64,000 nt of DNA from JACCZR01 sp035296565 (GCA_035296565.1 DATHAQ010000031.1:1-64000); one strand, 5' to 3'. Shown: positions 48,637-57,980, counted from the stretch's first letter. Numbers and translations: made by a program. Notes: a model not told the origin generated them from the letters alone.

Positions 48637-50325
48637 TCAGCTCGTAGCGCTGAGCGCCGCCATGGGCGGCAGCTCCTCGGCCGGCGCGGGCCGCCCGAAG
48701 AGGAACCCCTGGGCCCGGCGGCAGCCCAGATCGAGCAGATGAGCAGCCTGGGCGCTGGTCTCGACGCCCTCGGCGATCACGTCGAGCCCGAGCGCGGCGG
48801 CCATCGGGAGGATGGCGGCGACGATTGCTGCGTCCTGGGAGTCGTCGCCGATCCCGGCGACGAAGGAGCGGTCGACCTTCAGCACGTCGATCGGGAACCG
48901 CCGAAGGTGGCCCAGCGACGAGTACCCGGAGCCGAAGTCGTCGAGGTGGATCCCCACCCCTAGCTCCTTGAGCGCCCATAGGCGCTCGGCGGGGAGCTCG
49001 TCCTCGCGGTGCAGGGCGGTCTCGGTGACCTCCAGCGAGAGCCGTCCCAGGTCGAAGCCGGTGGTTAGCGGCAGTCCGCCGATTAGCTCCTGCAGTCCCT
49101 GGTCGACGAGCTGGCGGGCGGAGAGGTTGATCGCGAGCTCCAGGTCCGAGCCCGCGGCGCCGCTCCACTCGGCCAGGTCCGAACAGGCCCGCTTGAGGAC
49201 CCAGCGGCCGAGTTCGACGATGCTCCCGGTCTCCTCGGCGATGGGGATGAAGACGCCAGGCGGGACCGGTCCACGCTCGGGATGGTTCCAGCGCAGCAGA
49301 GCCTCGAACCCGGTGGGCGCTCCGGTCTCGAGCGCCACGATGGGCTGGTAGTGGACCGTGAGCTCGTCCTGCGCGATGGCTCGGCGCAGGTCGCGGGCCA
49401 GGTTGAGGCGCTCGTGCACCCGTGCGCAGCTCTGCGTCGAACAGCTCGAAGCGCGCGCGGCCGTGCGCCTTGGCGCGATACATGGCCGCGCCGGCGTCGC
49501 CGAGCATGCCGTCGGCGGTGGGCCCGGGGTCGCCGGCCACCGCGACGCCCACCGAGGCGCTGACGGCGATTCCTCGCCCCCGGCGGTGAACGGACGGCGG
49601 AAGCCGTCGAGAATCCGCTGAGCGACGGCGGCGGCCTCGTGGGGCCCGCTGAGCTCGGTGTACAGCAGGGCGAACTCGTCGCCGCCGATGCGTGCGAGCG
49701 TGTCACCGCGGCGCACCACCTCGCCGAGCCGGGCGGGGACGGCCCGTAGGAGCTCGTCTCCGATCAGGTGACTGTGTGACTCGTTGACGAACTTGAAGTC
49801 GTCGATGTCCAGAAACAGCACCGCGACAGCGCCGGGGCGCCGGGAGAGGCGGGCCATGGCCTGGCGGACGCGATCCAGGAACACCGCGCGGTTGGGCAGG
49901 CCCGTCAGCACGTCGTGGTGGGCCAGGTGCTGGGCGCGCTCGGTGGCCTCCGTCGCGGCGGTCACGTCGTCGAGGATCCCGATGTAGTGGGTGAGCAGGC
50001 CGTCGCCATCGTGGAGCGGCGACAGGCTGACGTCGTTCCAGAAGCCCGCGCCGTCTTTGCGGTAGTTGCGGATGGTGACCTGGCAGTGGCGCCCCTCGCG
50101 CAGGGCGCCCGCCATCTCGGCCACCTTGGCCGGGGCCGATTCGGGTCCCTGAAGTTTTCCCATGCCGAGGCCGGTGATCTCGTCGCCGGTGTATCCGGTC
50201 ATAGCCTCGAAGGCCGGATTCGCCCACACGGCCGGGAAGCCCGGCGCCTCCGCGTCGGCGATGACGACGCCGTTACGTGAGGCTGCGAGGGCGCGCCAGG
50301 CCAGCTGTTGGTCGGAGATGGGCAC
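48637..50325 (-). CDS. PAS(LOV-like)-GGDEF-EAL cyclic-di-GMP protein with internal frame disturbance
   Basis: About 560 residues from GTG 50325. The N-terminal PAS is LOV-like (NPAFEAMTGYTGDEITGLGM, NYRKDGAGFWNDVSLSPLHD), but the photoactive Cys is Met (GLGMGKLQG). A GGDEF domain follows (RIGGDEFALLYTELSG), then EAL (FEALLRWNHPERGPVPPGVF, DDFGSGYSSLGHLRRFPIDV, DVIAEGVETSAQAAHLLDLG). Between about 49418 and 49581 the open frame is wrong; another frame reads GIAVSASVGVAVAGDPGPTA and MYRAKAHGRARFELFDAELR, the true GGDEF end. Two compensating indels (C run 49577-49581; 49418-49424) explain it. Turnover or sensing of c-di-GMP. Confidence 0.85.
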   Translation of the reverse strand: MPISDQQLAWRALAASRNGVVIADAEAPGFPAVWANPAFEAMTGYTGDEITGLGMGKLQGPESAPAKVAEMAGALREGRHCQVTIRNYRKDGAGFWNDVSLSPLHDGDGLLTHYIGILDDVTAATEATERAQHLAHHDVLTGLPNRAVFLDRVRQAMARLSRRPGAVAVLFLDIDDFKFVNESHSHLIGDELLRAVPARLGEVVRRGDTLARIGGDEFALLYTELSGPHEAAAVAQRILDGFRRPFTAGGEESPSAPRWASRWPATPGPPPTACSATPARPCIAPRRTAARASSCSTQSCARVHERLNLARDLRRAIAQDELTVHYQPIVALETGAPTGFEALLRWNHPERGPVPPGVFIPIAEETGSIVELGRWVLKRACSDLAEWSGAAGSDLELAINLSARQLVDQGLQELIGGLPLTTGFDLGRLSLEVTETALHREDELPAERLWALKELGVGIHLDDFGSGYSSLGHLRRFPIDVLKVDRSFVAGIGDDSQDAAIVAAILPMAAALGLDVIAEGVETSAQAAHLLDLGCRRAQGFLFGRPAPAEELPPMAALSATS

Positions 50326-50387
50326 TCTGTCCCTTCGCCTCAGGCTTCGGCTTCTGGGAGCCGGGGGGCGATGGGATATCCGTCTAG

Positions 50388-50780
50388 CTAGCGAGCCCGG
50401 CCGCGAGCCCGGCCGCGTTGAGGCTCGTGCCTGAAGCGGGTTCCGATCGTGATCAGCAGATGGGCCACGCCCATGGCGATGAAGAAGACCGTCGGGCTCG
50501 TCTCGTCCGAGAACCCGGCCACGAATGGCGTGGCCACGAGGAACACGGCCAGCAGGTAATCGAGCGCCACGTGAGCACTCAGGGGAAGCGAGTCGACCAG
50601 GCTCGTGGGCCCATCCGTGGTGGCCGCGGCGGCGAGCACGACCACGCCGACGATGATCGAGATCGCGGTGGCGGTCCCCGAGTCGAACGAGAACACGATC
50701 GGCGCCGCGATGAACACAATGGCGGCCACGTACTCGAAAAGGCCGTGCAGAAAGCGGGGGATGGGGCCTTGGGTGAGCAC
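50388..50780 (-). CDS. Four-helix membrane protein (SPW-like)
   Basis: 130 residues with four membrane helices: FEYVAAIVFIAAPIVFSF, AISIIVGVVVLAAAA, ALDYLLAVFLVATPFVAGFS and TVFFIAMGVAHLLITIGTRF. The 'P' in the first and third helices is typical of SPW-repeat-like proteins. Basic tail (HEPQRGRARGRAR). Function unknown; 3 bp from the upstream lipoprotein gene, probably one transcript. Confidence 0.75.
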   Translation of the reverse strand: MLTQGPIPRFLHGLFEYVAAIVFIAAPIVFSFDSGTATAISIIVGVVVLAAAATTDGPTSLVDSLPLSAHVALDYLLAVFLVATPFVAGFSDETSPTVFFIAMGVAHLLITIGTRFRHEPQRGRARGRAR

Positions 50781-50783
50781 GGG

Positions 50784-51230
50784 CTAGGGCGCCCCGCCCG
50801 AGTTGATCGAGACCAGCTTCCAATCGCCCCCGCGCTCGTTCAGCCTGACCGAGTAGGGCACGGTGGGGGACCCGCTCTCCTTTTCGAATCTGGCCGTGAC
50901 GGTCTGCCCGCCCGAGCTTGGGGCCGGATCGACGACCACGGTCCCGAAGAGCGTCTTGCGCTTGGGGGGGAGGGCCCTCGCGAACTCGGCGCAGCTGCCC
51001 TGGCGGGCGGCGGCCTTTTGTGCTTCGCTCTGGGCCAGCGCGTCGAGGACCTGCCTTCGGGCGCCTCCGGGCGCGATGAGCGAGCACGCCTCCCTGCCGT
51101 TGCCCTCGCCGAAGGCTTGGAAGAAGGATGCCGTGGTGGTCCTCGCAGAGCTCGATCCAATGCCGCAGCCGGCTGCGGCCAGGACCACCGCGGCCAGAGC
51201 CCCCCCGGCCGTCATCTGACGTCTCCCCAT
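50784..51230 (-). CDS. Lipoprotein with NTF2-like mature domain
   Basis: 148 residues from ATG 51230. Signal peptide with lipobox (GGALAAVVLAAAGCGIG). The mature part (TTTASFFQAFGEGNGREACS, LIAPGGARRQVLDALA, later VPYSVRLNERGGDWKLVSIN) has the order of a secreted NTF2/DUF4878-like fold. It is divergent from dnaE. Function unknown. Confidence 0.75.
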   Translation of the reverse strand: MGRRQMTAGGALAAVVLAAAGCGIGSSSARTTTASFFQAFGEGNGREACSLIAPGGARRQVLDALAQSEAQKAAARQGSCAEFARALPPKRKTLFGTVVVDPAPSSGGQTVTARFEKESGSPTVPYSVRLNERGGDWKLVSINSGGAP

Positions 51231-51339
51231 GTAGAGCCTCCCTCGTTGCAAGCCGCGGGAACCCTATCCCGAGATAGCGGGGTCGGCGTGCTTCCACGCT
51301 CCCGAGCCGTCGGGACCCGACCTTAAGATCGGCCCCGCG

Positions 51340-54300
51340 TTGACCTGCGCCCACCTCCACGTCCACTCCGAGTACTCGGTGCTCGACGGCGCCTGCCGGA
51401 TCGGCGCGCTGGCCGAGCGAGCAGCCTCCTTGGGCCAGCCCGCCCTAGGGCTGACCGACCACGGCGTGATGAACGGTGCCGTGGAGCACTACAAGGCCTG
51501 CCGCAAGCACGGGATCAAGCCGATCATGGGCCTGGAGGCCTACCTGGTCGACGACATCAGGACCGAGGCCGTGCGCTACGAGCGCAATCACCTCACGCTG
51601 CTCGCCTACGACGACGCCGGCTTCCGCAACCTGGTCAAGCTCAGCTCCGCGGGCTACCTGGAGGGCTACCGCCGCGGCAAGGCGAACGTCGACCTCGAGC
51701 TGCTGGCCAAGCACCAGGAGGGTGTCATGGCCCTCAGCGGCTGCCTGCAGGGCCGGCTGTGCCGCCGTCTGGTGGACGGCTCACCGGCCGACGCCCGCGC
51801 CCACGCCGACGACCTGCTGCAGGTCTTCGGGCCCGAGGATGTCTATTTCGAGCTCCAGGTCAACGGCATCGCCGAGCAGGACCGGGCAAACGAGGGGATC
51901 CTGAAGATCGCCCGGGAGGTCGGGCGGCCAGTGGTCGGGACGGCCGACGTCCACTACCTGGGCCGCGAGGACTTCGACAACCACCAGGCGCTGCTGTGCG
52001 TCCAGACCAAGTCCACGCTGCAGGCGCCGAAGATGTCCTTCGACACCAACGAGTTCTACCTGAAGAGCCCGGAGGAGATGGCGCAGGCCTTCGCGCCCTG
52101 GCCGGAGGCGATGCCCACCTCGCTCGAGATCGCCGATCGCTGCTCGGTCGAGATCGAGCTGGGCAAGATGCTCATCCCGAGCTTCCCGACCCCCGAGGAC
52201 GAGCCGGAGGGCGCCTACCTGCGCCGGCTGGCCGAGGAGGGACTGCGGCGCCGCTATGGCGACCCGGTCCCGGCCGAGGCCCGGGAGCGCCTGGACATGG
52301 AGCTCGGGGTGATCGGGCGCATGGGCTTCGACGCCTACTTCCTGATCGTTTGGGACTTCGTCAAGTACGCGAAGGACAACGGCATCGCCGTCGGACCGGG
52401 CCGCGGCTCGGCCGCCGGGTCGATCACCTCCTACGCCCTGTCCATCACCGACGTCGACCCGCTGGCCTACGACCTCCTGTTCGAGCGCTTCCTGAACGCC
52501 GAGCGCGTGTCCATGCCGGACATCGACATCGACTTCTCCGTGAAGGGACGCGACCGCGTGATCCGCTACGTCGCCGACAAGTACGGCCAGGAGTCGGTGG
52601 CGCAGATCATCACCTTCGGCCGCATGTTCCCTCGCGCGGCCACGCGTGACGCTGCCCGCGTGCGCGGTCACGACTACGCGGCGGGCGACCGCATCGCCAA
52701 GCTCATCCCCGAGCCCGTGATGGGCCGCTCGAAGAAGTTCGAGGAGTACCTGGCGGAGGAGCCCGAGCTGAAGAAGGTCTACGACTCCGAGCCTCAGGCG
52801 CGGGAGATCGTGGAGACGGCCAAGGGGCTGGAGGGGATCGTCCGCAACTCATCGATCCACGCGGCGGCGGTGGTGATCGCCGACCGCCCGCTGACCGACC
52901 TGGTGCCGCTGCAATTGGCCGATGCCGGGGTTGGGGAGGACGGCGAGAAGGCCTACCGCACCGTCACCCAGTACGCGATGGGCCCGATCGAGGAGATCGG
53001 CCTGCTGAAGATGGACTTCCTGGGCCTGCGCAACCTCGACGTGATCGAGTCGGCGCTGGACATCATCGAGAAGTCGACAGGCGACCGTCCGTCGATGGAG
53101 GCGCTGCCGCTCGACGACGCCAAGACCTACGAGATGCTCGCCCGTGGCGACTCGGTCGGCGTGTTCCAGTTCGAGTCCGACGGCATGCGCGATGCGCTCC
53201 GCAAGGTCAAGCCGACCGAGTTCGAGGATCTGGTCGCGCTCGTGGCCCTCTACCGCCCGGGCGCCATGCGCCACATCGACGCCTACGCGCGAAACAAGCG
53301 CAACCCCGAAGCAATCCAGTACCCCGACGAGCGCCTGCGACCTATCACCGAGTCCTCCTACGGCGTGATCCTCTACCAGGAGCAGTCGATGCAGATCGCC
53401 AAGGAGATCGCTGGCTTCCCCGGCCCGGAGGCAGACGACCTGCGCAAGGCCATCGGCAAGAAGCTGCGCGACAAGATGGCCAAGCTGAAGGACCGCTTCG
53501 TCGAGGGGGCGCGCGCCAGCGGGACCTCCGAGCAGGTGATCCAGTCGCTGTGGGAGACCAACGAGTCCGCTGCCGACTACTCCTTCAACAAGTCACACGC
53601 CGCCTGCTACGGCCTGATCTCCTACCGAACGGCCTGGCTGAAGGCCAACTATCCGGCCGAGTACATGGCCGCGCTGATCTCCAGCGTCATGTCGACGAAG
53701 GACAAGGTGCCCTTCTTCGTCTCGCGCTGCGAGGAGATGGGCATCGAGGTGCTCCCGCCCGACGTCAACGAGTCCGGGCACGACTTCGTGGTCGCCGGCG
53801 GCAACATCCGCTTCGGGCTGGACGCGGTCAAGAACGTCGGCTCGGCGGCGGTGGAGGCGATCGTCGAAGCGCGCCAGGAGGGCGGCGCGTTCACTTCGAT
53901 CTGGGACTTCTGCCGCAGGGTGGACTGCCATGCGGTGAACAAGAAGGCGATCGAATCGCTGGTGCGGTGCGGCGCCCTTGACTCCACCGGCGCCACCCGC
54001 ACCGGCATGCTCGAGGTGCTGCCCGCGGCGCAGGGGGCCGGCGCCAAGTTCCAGCAGGACGCCCAGCTGGGCCAGGGCTCGATCTTCGACCTCGAGGAGC
54101 CGGCCGCCGCCACGGCCATGCCGGCCCATCAGGACCTGCCGGTTCCGCCGCTGCCCGACGACCGCAAGGACCTCAACCTGATGGAGAAGGAGACCCTCGG
54201 GCTGTTCCTCTCCAGCCACCCGCTCAAGGAGGTGCGCGCGGCGCTGCGGGCACGTGTGGACTGCTCCCTGCCCGAACTGGAAGGCAAGAAGGACGGCGAG

Positions 54301-54813
54301 TGGGTGACCGTCGGCGGCATGGTGGCCGAGGTCAAGAAGATCCGCACCCGCAAGGGCGACCCGATGATGTTCTGCACCCTCGACGACCTGGAGGGCCAGG
54401 TCGAGATGATCGTCTTCAACTCGGCGCTGGAGAAGCACGAGGGCAAGCTCGACGGCGACCGGGTGGTGCTCGTACGCGCGCGGGTCGACAAGAAGGAGTC
54501 CGACGAGGTCAAGCTCGTGGCTCAGGACGTCGAGGTCTTCGAGCCCACGCCCGAGGAGGTCGAGAGGGCCGCGGCCCAGGCCGGCGTGGCGGCCACGCCC
54601 AAGCGGCTGACCCTGTACGTGGCTCCGGAGGTGCCCGACTCGTTCATCGAGGAGCTGCGCGAGGTGGTCGAGACCTGCAGGGGCGACCAGGAGCTGATGC
54701 TGCGCGTGGGGGAGAGGAGCCTGCTGCTCGGGCCCGACTTCCGCGTGAGCGGCGACGGCGCCTGTCGCAGCCGGCTCGACCAACTGCCGGGGGCGGCCCG
54801 GGTAGTGGCCTAG
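51340..54813 (+). CDS. dnaE: DNA polymerase III alpha subunit
   Basis: 1157 residues from TTG 51340. PHP domain with intact metal-binding residues (HLHVHSEYSVLDGA, LTDHGVMNGAV), palm domain with VGPGRGSAAGSITSYALSIT and the catalytic acids in PDIDIDF, fingers (FNKSHAACYGLISYRTAWLK), and the C-terminal OB fold (GEWVTVGGMVAEVKKIRTRK). The PHP site being intact suggests proofreading. Replicative polymerase. Divergent from the lipoprotein gene. Confidence 0.97.
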   Translation: MTCAHLHVHSEYSVLDGACRIGALAERAASLGQPALGLTDHGVMNGAVEHYKACRKHGIKPIMGLEAYLVDDIRTEAVRYERNHLTLLAYDDAGFRNLVKLSSAGYLEGYRRGKANVDLELLAKHQEGVMALSGCLQGRLCRRLVDGSPADARAHADDLLQVFGPEDVYFELQVNGIAEQDRANEGILKIAREVGRPVVGTADVHYLGREDFDNHQALLCVQTKSTLQAPKMSFDTNEFYLKSPEEMAQAFAPWPEAMPTSLEIADRCSVEIELGKMLIPSFPTPEDEPEGAYLRRLAEEGLRRRYGDPVPAEARERLDMELGVIGRMGFDAYFLIVWDFVKYAKDNGIAVGPGRGSAAGSITSYALSITDVDPLAYDLLFERFLNAERVSMPDIDIDFSVKGRDRVIRYVADKYGQESVAQIITFGRMFPRAATRDAARVRGHDYAAGDRIAKLIPEPVMGRSKKFEEYLAEEPELKKVYDSEPQAREIVETAKGLEGIVRNSSIHAAAVVIADRPLTDLVPLQLADAGVGEDGEKAYRTVTQYAMGPIEEIGLLKMDFLGLRNLDVIESALDIIEKSTGDRPSMEALPLDDAKTYEMLARGDSVGVFQFESDGMRDALRKVKPTEFEDLVALVALYRPGAMRHIDAYARNKRNPEAIQYPDERLRPITESSYGVILYQEQSMQIAKEIAGFPGPEADDLRKAIGKKLRDKMAKLKDRFVEGARASGTSEQVIQSLWETNESAADYSFNKSHAACYGLISYRTAWLKANYPAEYMAALISSVMSTKDKVPFFVSRCEEMGIEVLPPDVNESGHDFVVAGGNIRFGLDAVKNVGSAAVEAIVEARQEGGAFTSIWDFCRRVDCHAVNKKAIESLVRCGALDSTGATRTGMLEVLPAAQGAGAKFQQDAQLGQGSIFDLEEPAAATAMPAHQDLPVPPLPDDRKDLNLMEKETLGLFLSSHPLKEVRAALRARVDCSLPELEGKKDGEWVTVGGMVAEVKKIRTRKGDPMMFCTLDDLEGQVEMIVFNSALEKHEGKLDGDRVVLVRARVDKKESDEVKLVAQDVEVFEPTPEEVERAAAQAGVAATPKRLTLYVAPEVPDSFIEELREVVETCRGDQELMLRVGERSLLLGPDFRVSGDGACRSRLDQLPGAARVVA

Positions 54814-54899
54814 CCAGGGCCGTTCCAGGCGCGGAGCGGAGCGAGCTCCGGCGCTCCCGCACCTGCTATCGAGGCTCGTCCCAGGTTTACACTTGGCGC

Positions 54900-55283
54900 G
54901 TGCCGCTGCCCGTCTCCGCCGCCGAGCTTCACGAGTGCCGGCAGTGCTGCGCGTTCTGCGACCGGGTGGTGCACCCGGCCGGCTGCGTCGCCTCGAACTG
55001 CTCGTTCCTCTACCTCTACGACGACGAGCAGAGCGGGCGCCGCTACATGGGCTGTATGAACAAGGTGTTCGCCGGCGAGATCGACGTCGAGATGTTCGAG
55101 GCTGCCCAGCGCACGCGTCATGGCTACGGCGGGGTGAAGATGACCGGCATGCCGATAGCCGCCTGTCGGCAGTCGGTCGAGCGGGCCTACGACGGCTTCG
55201 GCGAGCCTTTCGTCTGCGTGAACCGTGGCTTCTTCGAGAAGCCCGTCGCCGACGAGGCCTTCGACCTGCGCGACAGGCTGTAG
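54900..55283 (+). CDS. Cysteine-rich conserved protein (127 aa)
   Basis: 127 residues from GTG 54900; TACACT upstream may be a -10 for an almost leaderless transcript. Cys at 13, 16, 17, 20, 29, 34 and 52 (LHECRQCCAFCDRVVHPAGC, ASNCSF, MGCMNKVF) suggest a metal or Fe-S cluster; later AACRQS and FVCVNRGFFEKP. No known family is recognised, though the Cys density implies a metal site. It stands alone after dnaE. Confidence 0.65.
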   Translation: MPLPVSAAELHECRQCCAFCDRVVHPAGCVASNCSFLYLYDDEQSGRRYMGCMNKVFAGEIDVEMFEAAQRTRHGYGGVKMTGMPIAACRQSVERAYDGFGEPFVCVNRGFFEKPVADEAFDLRDRL

Positions 55284-55307
55284 CCCGCAGCCGGCCTCCG
55301 GGCCGGC

Positions 55308-56009
55308 CTAGGCGATCGCGACGGCCTCCACCCGCCGGCGCTGGCGCGCCTTGAGGTGGCTGCATATGCCGGCCAGCTCCTCCTGGCGATCCTCGGCCGC
55401 GGCCAGCTCGACCACCTCGGTCAGGGACTCGTCGGACAGGCCCGCGACGATTCCGTCGAGGCGCTCCGGCGCCTCCAGGAGGTAGCCGACGCGCAGCAGG
55501 GCGTCGGCGGACAGGACAGACACCACCGCCGTGAGCGCGTCGGGCGTGAGGTAGGCGACGAAGCCGCTCATCGCCACGTGCTCGCCGCGGCGATCGAGCT
55601 CGGCGGCGATGTCGGCCATGCGGTCGGGCGGGATGCTCAGCAGGACGTGCCGGGCGTGGCGGGGGTCGAGCTCCACGGCCACCTCGGCGAGGAACACGTC
55701 GGGCAGCCGCTTGACGATGCCCATGATCCGGTCCTCGTCGACCAGCGAGGCCACCCGCGCGGTCAGCAGTGGGCCCAACGCCTTCTCGGCCAGCTTGGCC
55801 GCGAGCGCGGCGGGGACCGACGAGGCCGCGGCGGCGGCGCGGGCGAAGGCGCGCCGGTCGGCGTCGAGCAGGTGGTCGCCCACCTGATGGCGCAGCTTGC
55901 GCAGCGCTCTGGGCGGACACGCCTCGAGCGCGGCCAGGCGCTCGGGGTCGGTCGCCAGACAGCGCGCCAGCTTCTCGACCTCGGCGCTCGAGTGGAGCGC
56001 CGCGCTCAT
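55308..56009 (-). CDS. Helical repeat protein (MgtE-N/HEAT-like), 233 aa
   Basis: All-helical repeats: DVFLAEVAVELDPRHARHVL, SIPPDRMADIAAELDRRGEH, GFVAYLTPDALTAVVSVLSA and EAPERLDGIVAGLSDESLTE, resembling the MgtE N-terminal repeats. No membrane segment. It is the third gene of a leftward, 4-bp-overlapping unit with an 80-aa protein and a MerR-type regulator; the trio is likely co-translated. Function unknown. Confidence 0.7.
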   Translation of the reverse strand: MSAALHSSAEVEKLARCLATDPERLAALEACPPRALRKLRHQVGDHLLDADRRAFARAAAAASSVPAALAAKLAEKALGPLLTARVASLVDEDRIMGIVKRLPDVFLAEVAVELDPRHARHVLLSIPPDRMADIAAELDRRGEHVAMSGFVAYLTPDALTAVVSVLSADALLRVGYLLEAPERLDGIVAGLSDESLTEVVELAAAEDRQEELAGICSHLKARQRRRVEAVAIA

Positions 56010-56248
56010 CCGGTCAGCACCTTTCGCAGGAGCGGCTTGAGCGGCCGGGGGGCGAGTCGCAGCGAGGTCTCCACCGACGAATCCAGCTCGGAGGCCTGAC
56101 GGGCGCGCGCGTCGCGCACGGCGAGCTCGAGGTCTTCGAGCGCCTCGCGCGGCAGCACGGCGAGCGCCTTCGGCGGCCGCGACCCGAGCGCCTCGGTGAG
56201 GCCGGCCAGCGGGTCCTGGAGCCGCGCGGGCGCGGACTGGCGCTTCAC
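56006..56248 (-). CDS. Small protein of the MerR unit (80 aa)
   Basis: MKRQSAPARLQDPLAGLTEA and a helical region EALEDLELAVRDARARQASE. Overlaps both neighbours by 4 bp. No domain is recognised. Its length and helical content suggest an adaptor for the helical-repeat protein that follows. Confidence 0.65.
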   Translation of the reverse strand: MKRQSAPARLQDPLAGLTEALGSRPPKALAVLPREALEDLELAVRDARARQASELDSSVETSLRLAPRPLKPLLRKVLTG

Positions 56249-57045
56249 CGACCCCGGCCCTTCGTCAGGCGCTCGAAGATCTTCGGGGCCTCGCGGTCCA
56301 CCTCATCGGACATCGCCATGCGGTAGACCGACAGGACCACCTGGGCGGACATCGGACGCAGGCGCTCGATGGCCTGGGCGATCTCCGGCCAGCGCTCCGG
56401 CGGCATTCCCTCGGCCTCGAAGGGCTTGACCACGTCGTCCACGAACAGGCGCACGAAGGCCTTGGCGATGGTGCGCGAGCTGTCGCGCACCTTGCCGACC
56501 ACCGCGAGGGCGTGGTGAAGCGGGACGCCGAGCGCCACCAGCTCCTCGGCCACGTCGAGCAGGGAGGGCGCAGGGGCCTCGAAGCGGTCCTCGCCGAGCG
56601 GGATCAGCACCCCGGTGTCGGAAGCCTTTCGCAGCAGCGCCTCGGGGTCCTCGACTGTGAAGCGCTCGCGCAGCTCCTGGCGCGTGAAGACCTGGGAAAC
56701 CTCGGTCTCGAAGGGCTGCTGGACCATCTGGATCGCGTTGAGGATCTGGTCCGAGGAGGCGGGGGCCCGCTCCACGACCCGTTTGATGGCCGCCAGGTTG
56801 AAGCCCTCGTCCTGGAGCTGGCGCACGAGCTTGAGGCGGGCGACGTGGTCCTGCCCGTAGTAGCCGACGCGATCGCGCACGGCGGGCGGCTGCAGCAGGC
56901 CGCGTGCGCGGTGGGAGCGGATGTTGCGGACGGTGAAGCCCGTCTCCGCGGCCAGCTCCTCGATCGTGAACGGGTGCTCGGACTCGTCGGGCGCGCCCTC
57001 CGGATCGACCACCTTCAGGGGGCGCTCGCTCACGGGCGAAAGCAT
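56245..57045 (-). CDS. MerR-family transcriptional regulator
   Basis: 266 residues from ATG 57045. The MerR HTH is at about residues 27-95 (FTIEELAAETGFTVRNIRSH, GYYGQDHVARLKLVRQLQDE, GFNLAAIKRVVERAP). The long C-terminal part (LRKASDTGVLIPLGEDRFEA, MAMSDEVDREAPKIFERLTK) has no Cys-based metal site, so an organic or protein signal is likely. It begins the three-gene unit and may regulate it. Confidence 0.85.
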   Translation of the reverse strand: MLSPVSERPLKVVDPEGAPDESEHPFTIEELAAETGFTVRNIRSHRARGLLQPPAVRDRVGYYGQDHVARLKLVRQLQDEGFNLAAIKRVVERAPASSDQILNAIQMVQQPFETEVSQVFTRQELRERFTVEDPEALLRKASDTGVLIPLGEDRFEAPAPSLLDVAEELVALGVPLHHALAVVGKVRDSSRTIAKAFVRLFVDDVVKPFEAEGMPPERWPEIAQAIERLRPMSAQVVLSVYRMAMSDEVDREAPKIFERLTKGRGR

Positions 57046-57074
57046 ACCGCCTGTCGATGTCACATCAGACGGTG

Positions 57075-57944
57075 TCAGCGGCGGCGGCGGCGCGCCTGCC
57101 GCCCCGAACGGCGAAGCTCCTTGAGCCTATCCACGTCCTCCTTCTCCGCCGCCTTGCCCGCCTTGCCCGGCCCCTCGAAGATCCCCGGCAGGCCCTCGAA
57201 GCGCGGCTCGGAGGCGAACGCCGCGCAGCCCCGGGGCCCGAGCTCCCCGTCGCCCGGCGGGGCGTGGCGGTCGCGGTTGGAGCCGAGGGGCGTCCTGGAG
57301 TCGTTGACGTGCAGGACACGCACGCGCCCGCCGCCGACGGTCTCCTCGCAGCCGTCGATCACCTCGCTGAGCTTGTCCGCGGTGCGGATGTCGAAGCCCG
57401 AGGCCAGCAGATGGCAGGAGTCCAGGCAGACGCCCACCCGCTGGCGGCCGCGGCACAGTCGGATCAGCTCCGAGAGCTCCTCGAAGGTGCGCCCGATCGT
57501 GTCCCCGGCGCCGGCGGTGTTCTCCACCAGCAGGTCGCAGCGGTCGGACTCCTGGAGGGCCTCGCGCATCACCTCGGCCACGCGCGGCAACGCCTCCTGA
57601 TTGGGCTCCCCCTTGGCCGAGCCGGGGTGCAGGATCACCCCGGCGGCGCCGATGCGGTCGCCCAGCCGCAGCGCGTGGGTGAGAGAGGCGAGCGACTTGC
57701 GGCGAAGGTCGCCGTCGGTGGAGGCGCAATTGATGAGGTAGATGGCGTGGATGGCCACCGACTTGACGGGCCCACTCGCCAGTAGCTCCCGGAGGTCCAC
57801 CTCGTCGGCGGGCTTGGGCTTGCCCGGCGCCCATTGGCGGGGCGACTGGCCCCAGATCTGCATCGCCTCGCAGCCGCGCTCGGCCGCGCGCCTGTAGGCC
57901 TCGGGCAGACCGCCGGAGGTGGAGACGTGAGCCCCGACTAGCAT
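57075..57944 (-). CDS. nfo: Endonuclease IV
   Basis: 289 residues from ATG 57944. AP-endonuclease TIM barrel with metal ligands in VGAHVSTSGGLPEAYRRAAE, IHAIYLINCAS, VILHPGSAKGEPNQEALPRV, LLVENTAGAGDTIGRTFEEL, GVCLDSCHLLASGFDI and VLHVNDSRTPLGSNRDRHAP. It cuts abasic DNA. The C-terminal tail is basic (RRSGRQARRRRR). Divergent from gltX. Confidence 0.95.
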   Translation of the reverse strand: MLVGAHVSTSGGLPEAYRRAAERGCEAMQIWGQSPRQWAPGKPKPADEVDLRELLASGPVKSVAIHAIYLINCASTDGDLRRKSLASLTHALRLGDRIGAAGVILHPGSAKGEPNQEALPRVAEVMREALQESDRCDLLVENTAGAGDTIGRTFEELSELIRLCRGRQRVGVCLDSCHLLASGFDIRTADKLSEVIDGCEETVGGGRVRVLHVNDSRTPLGSNRDRHAPPGDGELGPRGCAAFASEPRFEGLPGIFEGPGKAGKAAEKEDVDRLKELRRSGRQARRRRR

Positions 57945-57980
57945 CGCCAGAAATTACCTCCGCGGGCATCCCGCCCCGCT

